Shown: piece by piece, positions 6,691 through 11,949 of the stretch
Layout: each line of letters begins with the position of its first letter
Numbering within the stretch: the first letter of the stretch is position 1
NCBI GenBank assembly: GCA_018062165.1
Contig: JAGOSU010000020.1
Location: 1-11,949, forward strand
Direction of reading: 5' to 3'
DNA length: 11,949 bases
From: Minisyncoccota bacterium
GTDB lineage: Bacteria > Patescibacteriota > Minisyncoccia > Phycocordibacterales > Phycocordibacteraceae
Made by a program: the position numbers and the translations under genes
The notes under the pieces: generated by a model
Told to the model about the DNA's origin: nothing
What the model saw: the letters and a program-made list of their open reading frames with translations, nothing else
Databases searched by the model: none

Positions 6691-8102
6691 ACCCGTCGGA
6701 GCCAGTCTACTATCTTTCGATTGCATTCGAGAGCTGAGGTGGTACGGAGTACGAATTGTGTAAACGACATCGTCGCGTCAACCTGCACCCTGCGTAACCG
6801 AAGCAGGTTATCTCCTGGGCGGATAAAGCCCTCGGTAATGGAAAAGCTGGCATCGTACCCTGCTGCGTGTGTTGCTCGTTCTACTTCCTCTGATCGCGCG
6901 CCGTAGGGATACGCAAAATACCTTGAAGACTTCCCCGTCATCTTTTCAATATCCCGCATTGATTCTCTGAGCTCCAGTTGCACCTCATCTGGAGCTAGTT
7001 CATTAAAGTGTCGGTGCGTGCGACCGTGCGATTCAATCGATACAAGCTCTTCCTGTGCCAACGCAGCCACATCTTCAGAAGAAAGCCTCGGGGGGTTAAC
7101 TGAACTGGTGTGGATTGTAAGGTTGGTGGTCAGGAAGAGTGTAACTGGAATCCGCAGCGCGTTAATGACAGGAAGAACTGTGGTGCGAAAATCGGCGTAT
7201 CCATCATCGAACGTAACTGCTACCGAACCATTCTTGAGTTTCTTCTCCTCCGTAGCGTAGGCAACCACGTCTGCAACAGAGACAGGGGTGCGTTTACGCA
7301 TAAGATATTCCATTTGCCGTTTAAACTCATCGGGAGTAACAGCGTGCTTCCAGCCGGACGCATTGACCGCGTGATACATAAGAACTGAGACCTCGGGATG
7401 TCTTCTCTTACTAAAGGGACTCATTAAAATGGATAGGACGTAGCACAGTATGAGTCCAAGGGTCTTCCCAAGCGCCCGTGCCGTATTCACGGCGCGCCTC
7501 GGCAAGACGTCAGTCACCTGTCGGAGCGCATCAGGCGCACTCAAATCAAGCGTTAGTGTTGAAGGAATACGGGCTAGGAGCACGGCACGTACGCGCTCAT
7601 AGGCACTGGTGGCGTCTTGCTCCCAGCGCGTAGCCTCGCCCTCTGAAATTTCTTCTCGCGTCCGTCTACCTCTTTCAGTGAGGCGCTTTTCTCGAACGCT
7701 TTGATCTGTAGAGGAGAAGATGAGGAGATCGGGCATTGGTAGGTGGTGCGCAATGGAGGCGAGGTCTGCCTCGTCGTCGGGTAAAGCAGAGATAAGCGCT
7801 TGGACTAACCCTTGGTCTATAACCCCTCCTCGGAGTCGAGCGTACATATACTTCGCTCCTGCTCCGAGACACGCATTCAAGAGAAGTGAGCGCTCAAGTG
7901 TTTTGTTGCCGAGGGCTCCTTTTTTGATGAGTGCGCACAGCTTATACGATGTGCGAGGGTGAAGTATGAAAAAGAGTAGCCCAAAAATCCCGCGAGCAAT
8001 ACGAGACCGAAGGTGAATGACGGGCAGGAATGTGTGCCGAGCAACTGCTTCTGCAAAGGTACTTTTCCCTGTTGCCGGAAGTCCAGCCAGTTCAATAATC
8101 AT
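6687..8102 (-). CDS. Fusion of an N-terminal P-loop kinase-like domain and a C-terminal polysaccharide deacetylase (NodB/CE4)
   Basis: This 471-residue protein appears to join two enzymes. Residues 1-190 resemble a small P-loop nucleotide/sugar kinase: Walker A GLPATGKST (7-15), a hydrophobic strand ending in an acidic residue (VIDQG, 94-98), LLIFSS (126-131), and an arginine-rich stretch (136-149) in the position of a kinase lid. Residues 236-445 are a NodB-type deacetylase: TFDDG (297-301), metal-binding His in SHGRTH (His359, His363) with Asp300, FAYPYG (396-401), and LLRLRRVQV (433-441). CE4 enzymes remove N- or O-acetyl groups from glycans. The two parts are joined by a hydrophobic stretch (about 213-229) flanked by Arg and Lys, possibly a membrane helix. 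The ATG overlaps the upstream gene's TGA as ATGA, and the stop does the same with the next gene. What the kinase part phosphorylates is unknown; it could instead be a non-enzymatic nucleotide-binding domain. Confidence 0.85.
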   Translation of the reverse strand: MIIELAGLPATGKSTFAEAVARHTFLPVIHLRSRIARGIFGLLFFILHPRTSYKLCALIKKGALGNKTLERSLLLNACLGAGAKYMYARLRGGVIDQGLVQALISALPDDEADLASIAHHLPMPDLLIFSSTDQSVREKRLTERGRRTREEISEGEATRWEQDATSAYERVRAVLLARIPSTLTLDLSAPDALRQVTDVLPRRAVNTARALGKTLGLILCYVLSILMSPFSKRRHPEVSVLMYHAVNASGWKHAVTPDEFKRQMEYLMRKRTPVSVADVVAYATEEKKLKNGSVAVTFDDGYADFRTTVLPVINALRIPVTLFLTTNLTIHTSSVNPPRLSSEDVAALAQEELVSIESHGRTHRHFNELAPDEVQLELRESMRDIEKMTGKSSRYFAYPYGARSEEVERATHAAGYDASFSITEGFIRPGDNLLRLRRVQVDATMSFTQFVLRTTSALECNRKIVDWLRRV

Positions 8103-9745
8103 GCCTTTCGAAAGGTAACGGCGTACGATTCGGCGACCAGTGCTGATAACCAGTTGAGCTGGGTACGCTGAAACAGCATGCCTACAAAACGATCAGCAGA
8201 TGCTGAGCGAAGTAAGGGAACCCCGAACGTGACTGGGTAGAGGCGAATATTGGTGAAGCCTTTTGCAGCAAGTAAGTCCTTCAGACTACCTGGTGCTATT
8301 TGGCCTTGGTGCAATTTCCCGGGAGCCCGGCCGCTGGCAAGATTAGCAAGCTTCTTTGGCATCTTAGTTATAACGCAGCCTTCCCCTCCCGACACGAGTG
8401 CCAAATGTATTCTTCCTACTGCTTTTGCTTTGTCGGTTACATATTCAATGGCACGACTGGAGAAAAAAAAGTCCGCCTCCCCTTCTTTCAGCGGCACAGA
8501 CAGGAAATCCCCCTCACGCGCTTCGACGTGTGCACTAGAGGGAAACACAGTTACTGCGCGCGCCAACATCTCTCTGGAAATATCGAGAAGTACGAAGGTC
8601 GTCTTAGCATTTGCCTCATAGAGGTATTTCGTCCATGTTCCCGGCCCAGCGCCCAATTCCATAACATGGGTCTTGCCGATGACCATAGGTACCACATGCT
8701 CAAGGATAAATGCTTTTGCTGACTCATACTGAGCTGCGACCCGAGGGTCTATTTTCCAACGGTCTCCCTCATACGTCTCTGATACGCGGCCTTTTGCTGC
8801 TTCGTTGAAGTGCTTGCGGGTCTCTTCTTCCGCATCTTCTACTGAATTGATTCGTGCCAACATGTCCTGTTCCGAGTCTTCATGTACGACGAGCGTCATG
8901 GTGTTCTGGGTAAACGGCGGGGCTGAAGGTGAGAGAAGCTTGAGCGTAGGTGTGCCAGCACTCCTATGCTCCACAATCTCGTACGTCTTGTATCCGTACT
9001 CAGAAAGAAAACTCAGAACCTTTTGAGAATCAGATCCGAACAAAGGTAGTTTGCGGCCATGTATTTCAAGAAGGAAGATGGGGCGCTGTCCTAGTGTGCG
9101 CTTCATACCAATCAAAATATCGTGCTCTGCCCCCTCCACGTCTATTTTGATAATCCCAGGGATGACCTGCATGGATTCCAACGCATCATCAAGTGTAAGG
9201 CCCTCTACAGTTTTCGAAGGGTCATCAGAATTTTCGTACGAAAGAGATTCCCCAGAATCCAGGATGGGTAGATGTCGATACTTTACCGGGCCACTTTCTT
9301 TGGCGATGGCGCCATGAACCACGCGAACATTAGAAAGCTTGTTGTGAGCAATGTTCGTTTCCAAACGCTCAAATGCCCTTTCGTCTATTTCATACGCAAC
9401 TACTGGCTTGTCAGGCATGAGAGCACCGGCAAGTACGGTGAAATAGCCTAGATGAGCACCGACATCTATGAACGAGGGGGCATTTGCTGAGAGCCGGGCA
9501 ACGAGTTCAGTTACTGCAGGTTCGTGGTACTGCCCCTTATCACAACGTGGAAAAAACCATTGCTTTGAATAGCGGTCGCTTGTTTCAAAGGAGAACGACG
9601 TACCGCGAATCGAGAACGTGCACACTCGCCTGGCACCGTACCGAATGGGTACATACAGCATGTGCCAACTTTCTCTCAGAATAATTTTAACCGCGCGAAG
9701 CGGGTTCTTGAGTGCACCATGTGCTTTCCGAAGGAGACGGCTCAT
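8099..9745 (-). CDS. Two-domain methyltransferase: N-terminal FkbM domain fused to C-terminal class I methyltransferase
   Basis: In the 548 residues two complete SAM-binding folds follow one another. Residues about 70-260 are FkbM type: FIDVGAHLGYFT (92-103), YEIDE with the ribose-binding acid (118-122), and IIKIDVEGAEHDIL (198-211). Residues about 311-548 are a separate class I methyltransferase: VMELGAGPGTW (361-371), LLDIS (386-390), GDFLSVPL (412-419) and FFFSSRAIEYV (426-436). An acidic, probably helical linker (about 286-310) connects them. Both motif sets look intact, so this is a bifunctional protein, not a decayed one, and no frameshift is needed to explain it. Within a glycan operon the two sites probably methylate two positions of one glycan, or act in sequence on its end. 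It starts 9 nt after the GT4 gene and overlaps the next gene by 4 nt (ATGA). No strong Shine-Dalgarno was seen. Substrates are unknown. Confidence 0.87.
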   Translation of the reverse strand: MSRLLRKAHGALKNPLRAVKIILRESWHMLYVPIRYGARRVCTFSIRGTSFSFETSDRYSKQWFFPRCDKGQYHEPAVTELVARLSANAPSFIDVGAHLGYFTVLAGALMPDKPVVAYEIDERAFERLETNIAHNKLSNVRVVHGAIAKESGPVKYRHLPILDSGESLSYENSDDPSKTVEGLTLDDALESMQVIPGIIKIDVEGAEHDILIGMKRTLGQRPIFLLEIHGRKLPLFGSDSQKVLSFLSEYGYKTYEIVEHRSAGTPTLKLLSPSAPPFTQNTMTLVVHEDSEQDMLARINSVEDAEEETRKHFNEAAKGRVSETYEGDRWKIDPRVAAQYESAKAFILEHVVPMVIGKTHVMELGAGPGTWTKYLYEANAKTTFVLLDISREMLARAVTVFPSSAHVEAREGDFLSVPLKEGEADFFFSSRAIEYVTDKAKAVGRIHLALVSGGEGCVITKMPKKLANLASGRAPGKLHQGQIAPGSLKDLLAAKGFTNIRLYPVTFGVPLLRSASADRFVGMLFQRTQLNWLSALVAESYAVTFRKA

Positions 9746-9754
9746 GGTGCCATG

Positions 9755-10798
9755 CTACGAGACTTGCGCTAAGTCAGCAAGAATACGTGGTATGAGACGC
9801 GAGAGTTCGTGCGTTGTCTCTACGTATGTTCGAGCGCCAGTACGTACCTGCGGGTCTTCCCACGCACGTTCAGAAATTGCTTGCTTGAGCGCGTCGAGAA
9901 ACCCATCTGCCTTCGAATCTGCCAGATACGCTGCACAAACCATCCCCCCAATCTCAGGATTGGTGGAGACGACCGGAACGCCCGCAGCAAGCGCCTCAAG
10001 TGGTGCCTTATCCAATGACCCGGTTTCGCTTGCATGGAGGAAGAGATGGGAATGCGAAAGCTCTGACCGGACTCCGGCCAGATCTTGCGGGCCAAGCAAG
10101 CGTATATCCTCACTAAGGCCGAGCTCTGCCACCTGTAACCGAAGTCTCGCCTCATACACCTTGTCTTCAGGAGTAACCGGACCTCCCAGAATCGAGAAAG
10201 TCACCTCACTTCCTTCCTTGCGTAACGCGGCAACCGCTTCAATCATACGTTCAAGACGCTTCACCGGCGCGACGCGTCCTGCGGTCATAAGATGCAAAGA
10301 CCCAGATGGTGGCGGTAACATCAGGGTAACTCTGAGGTCCATTCCATGTCCTACAACGCGCTTCTTGGAAGTTCGGAGGCGCATGCTTGCCTCAGACGCC
10401 GTGAACAGAATGTCAGCGAATACGGCAGCGAGTCGGAGGCGCCATGACACGGTGCCGTGTGTGTACCAGAGTGCAACGCGCTTGCGAAACGTCTTCCAGA
10501 GCCAGCCGGCGACCAAAAGATATTCAACGTTCATGTGAACAAACACCACGTCATATTCATTCCGCAATTTCCAAACAAGTCGAAGAAACCGCAACGCGTA
10601 CGAGAACGAAGAACGTTCCTCTTTCTCCTTTCCGAGGGAATGTACTTGTACATTTTTAGGAAGCGTGTGTTTCCCTTCAAAGAGCGTAATAACTTCAACC
10701 TGTTCGCAGTGTGCAGCGAACTCTTGTATCCATCTATGAAAGAAGCCCAGAACCGGATGATTTCGATCAACCGCCTGCGTGACGATAAGGAGCCTCAT
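9755..10798 (-). CDS. Family 4 glycosyltransferase (GT-B fold)
   Basis: The 347-residue product has the two Rossmann halves of a GT-B retaining glycosyltransferase. The N-terminal half opens with MRLLIVTQ and holds a THG acceptor-side motif (113-115) and the domain boundary GHGMD (150-154). The C-terminal half has AGRVAPVKR (173-181), binding the donor phosphates, and a donor-site segment ETGSLDKAPLEALAAG (258-273), followed by VPVVSTN (274-280). The canonical GT4 signature has two Glu separated by seven residues; here Glu258 and Glu268 are separated by nine, a 'TGSLDK' variant. The enzyme probably adds one sugar to a lipid-linked intermediate at the cytoplasmic membrane face; donor and linkage are not predictable. 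It begins 3 nt after the upstream methyltransferase's stop and ends 9 nt before the next gene, consistent with one operon. Confidence 0.9.
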   Translation of the reverse strand: MRLLIVTQAVDRNHPVLGFFHRWIQEFAAHCEQVEVITLFEGKHTLPKNVQVHSLGKEKEERSSFSYALRFLRLVWKLRNEYDVVFVHMNVEYLLVAGWLWKTFRKRVALWYTHGTVSWRLRLAAVFADILFTASEASMRLRTSKKRVVGHGMDLRVTLMLPPPSGSLHLMTAGRVAPVKRLERMIEAVAALRKEGSEVTFSILGGPVTPEDKVYEARLRLQVAELGLSEDIRLLGPQDLAGVRSELSHSHLFLHASETGSLDKAPLEALAAGVPVVSTNPEIGGMVCAAYLADSKADGFLDALKQAISERAWEDPQVRTGARTYVETTHELSRLIPRILADLAQVS

Positions 10799-10801
10799 GC
10801 G

Positions 10802-11428
10802 CTATTTCACCGCGTAGACGTAATAGCCTGCAGTTGTGGTCTTCTCTTCCGTCTTGAGAGCGCCGTCGAGAAACTCAGCGAAGGGGTTCAAAAACCATCG
10901 AAGTTTGTGCTGCATTGGTACAAAGAACGAGAGCGCAAGGAAATAGCCTCCACGTTTATGGATAGAGTGCTCCGTAAAGATGCTGAACATCTCATTAATG
11001 GTGTCATCGAAAAAGCGCCAATAATCAGGGTAGTGCCCCCGATGCGCGTGATAGGGATAGATAGATGGGACGTAGAAAAAGATCCTGCCTCCGGGCTTAA
11101 GGATTCGGTGTAACTCACGCATCGCCTTAAGCGGATCACGTACGTGCTCCAAAACGGAACTGCAAATAATGGAATCTATCACGTTGGTCTCAACGGGTAT
11201 CGCGTGGATATCACCAACTACATCTGCCCCTGTAGTTGAATCATAATCAAAGGTCCGATAGTCTCGACCTTCAAAGAGAGGCTCATAGTGTTTCATCCAT
11301 TTCCCAAAACGTGTGCCCCCACCCACATCAAGAATAATGGGGCCTTCAGCAATTTTCTTCATCGATGCGTCAATAAACGCACGCGAACGCTTTTCGCCTG
11401 CCTTCGATGAGTTAGCGTTAGCCGCCAT
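10802..11428 (-). CDS. Class I SAM-dependent methyltransferase (Methyltransf_11-like)
   Basis: The 208-residue product carries a class I methyltransferase fold: motif I ILDVGGG (32-38), the acidic strand-2 end in TFDYD (59-63), the post-strand-4 segment SVLEHVRDPLKAM (91-103) typical of Methyltransf_11, and LKPGGRIFF (110-118). An aromatic, His-rich stretch after this (YPYHAHRGHYPDYWRFF, 124-140) is where such enzymes often bind substrate. The neighbouring glycosyltransferase suggests a sugar or glycan substrate, but that is inferred from context only. The gene begins 3 nt after the glmM stop and ends 3 nt before the GT4 start, so it seems to be the first glycan gene read from the glmM transcript. 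No alternative start is needed; the first 20 residues are polar and basic. Confidence 0.88.
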   Translation of the reverse strand: MAANANSSKAGEKRSRAFIDASMKKIAEGPIILDVGGGTRFGKWMKHYEPLFEGRDYRTFDYDSTTGADVVGDIHAIPVETNVIDSIICSSVLEHVRDPLKAMRELHRILKPGGRIFFYVPSIYPYHAHRGHYPDYWRFFDDTINEMFSIFTEHSIHKRGGYFLALSFFVPMQHKLRWFLNPFAEFLDGALKTEEKTTTAGYYVYAVK

Positions 11429-11431
11429 AGG

Positions 11432-11949
11432 TTACATCGAGGCCCCGCGAACCGCGTCAGCAATCGCGTCCGCCTGGGTTTTCGCAATGCTCTCCTCTCT
11501 CGCCTCGACCATCACTCGAATAACTGGTTCAGTACCGGAAGCACGCAAGACGACACGTCCTTCACGACCGAGGATTCCTTCTGCATTCTTTACAGCATCA
11601 GCAATCGCAGGAACTGTCTGGGGATCAAATCGCTCCTTCACTTCCAGATTAAGTAGTGTCTGTGGGAACTTCTGCATACCTCCCGCAAGCTCTGCGAGAC
11701 TCTTCCCTGTCTTCTTCATCACTGAGAGCACCTGGAGTGCGGCAATAATCGCGTCGCCAGTCGTTGCCTTATCAAGAATAAGGAGGTGGCCAGATGCTTC
11801 CCCACCGAGGGTTCCGCCTTCCGTGTGAAGTATGTCGAGCACGTAGCGGTCCCCCACCTTCGCCCGCTTGAATGGAATTCCCTTCTCAGCAAGCGCGAGC
11901 TCAAGCCCGAGGTTGGTCATAAGGGTGCCTACTACCGGACCCTTAAGCG
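11432..11949 (-). CDS. glmM: Phosphoglucosamine mutase (GlmM), C-terminal part; 5' end beyond the window
   Basis: GlmM converts glucosamine-6-phosphate to glucosamine-1-phosphate, leading to UDP-GlcNAc for peptidoglycan and other glycans. Only the last 171 residues are visible, and the reading frame stays open to the window edge (LKGPVVGTLMTNLGLE), so the Met at 11920 is internal and not a start. The phosphoglucomutase late domains are clear: AKVGDRYVLD, the sugar-binding GEASGH, LDKATTGDAI, and the phosphate-binding loop RASGTEPVIRVMVE near the C terminus. The text follows E. coli GlmM closely (GEKSGH, LDKTTTGDGI, KSGTEPLIRVMVE), which favours GlmM over the broader phosphomannomutase/phosphoglucomutase group. 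The catalytic phosphoserine lies outside the window. The methyltransferase gene follows 3 nt after the TAA stop, so the glycan cluster is probably read from the glmM promoter or one further upstream. Confidence 0.94.
   Translation of the reverse strand, partial: LKGPVVGTLMTNLGLELALAEKGIPFKRAKVGDRYVLDILHTEGGTLGGEASGHLLILDKATTGDAIIAALQVLSVMKKTGKSLAELAGGMQKFPQTLLNLEVKERFDPQTVPAIADAVKNAEGILGREGRVVLRASGTEPVIRVMVEAREESIAKTQADAIADAVRGASM

Noticed and set aside
6691..6726. Longer start for the methyltransferase (ATG at 6726)
   Set aside because: The ATG at 6690 forms an ATGA overlap with the previous stop, as at the neighbouring gene junction, so the 12 extra residues are probably not translated.
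9618..10538. Long plus-strand open frame of about 306 codons antisense to the GT4 gene
   Set aside because: It lies opposite a gene with clear GT4 motifs. The translation is rich in Arg, Ser and Cys, has no recognisable domain, and starts within the antisense of another gene. It is best explained as a shadow of codon bias.
10457..11113. Plus-strand open frame of about 218 codons across the GT4/methyltransferase junction
   Set aside because: It runs antisense to two genes with good family motifs, has no recognisable domain, and bridges their junction.
11313..11828. Plus-strand open frame of about 171 codons opposite glmM
   Set aside because: The minus strand encodes the unmistakable GlmM C terminus; the plus-strand product is Ser/Ala/Arg-rich without motifs.
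1..11949. CRISPR arrays, insertion sequences, transposases, tRNA or rRNA genes
   Set aside because: No regularly spaced repeats, no transposase-like protein and no room outside coding sequence; nothing resembling tRNA or rRNA was seen.

Overview
The window looks like chromosomal DNA of a bacterium with small, tightly packed genes, most probably a Candidate Phyla Radiation (Patescibacteria, Parcubacteria-like) member. This rests on the protein style (an O-antigen ligase/polymerase with a C-terminal TPR tail, a GT4 enzyme with a 'TGSLDK' variant of the family signature, several FkbM methyltransferases), near-zero intergenic space and an evenly mixed base composition. It is inference, not proof. 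TGA is a normal stop: three genes end on it, two of them in ATGA overlaps, so the TGA-recoding CPR lineages are unlikely.

Layout. Almost every base is coding. From the right edge, a long minus-strand run reads glmM (3' part only), a class I SAM methyltransferase, a GT4 glycosyltransferase, an FkbM/class I methyltransferase fusion, a P-loop kinase/polysaccharide deacetylase fusion, a second stand-alone methyltransferase, a second FkbM methyltransferase and a GT2 glycosyltransferase. Same-strand junctions are 1- to 4-nt overlaps or gaps of 3 to 9 nt, so this is one translationally coupled operon. A single plus-strand gene, a Wzx-type flippase (3247-4512), follows. Its 3' end overlaps the GT2 gene tail-to-tail by 51 nt, and its start lies 15 nt from the divergent start of a minus-strand Wzy/WaaL-type membrane protein with TPRs (1060-3231), which is coupled by a 1-nt overlap to murB (44-1060). 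The left edge holds a perfect DnaA-box consensus next to an AT-rich inverted repeat.

How the genes work together. The middle is a surface-glycan assembly module: two glycosyltransferases extend a lipid-linked glycan, five methyltransferase domains and a NodB-type deacetylase decorate it, the flippase exports it, and the Wzy/WaaL-type protein polymerises it or transfers it to an acceptor. It is bracketed by two peptidoglycan-precursor genes, glmM (towards UDP-GlcNAc) and murB (UDP-MurNAc), suggesting that UDP-GlcNAc supply, wall synthesis and glycan coat are co-expressed. No sugar-nucleotide pathway genes and no initiating phosphoglycosyltransferase are present here.

The most unusual points are the kinase/deacetylase fusion, the FkbM/methyltransferase fusion, the excess of methyltransferase domains over glycosyltransferases, and the lone inverted flippase gene with almost no room for promoters or terminators.
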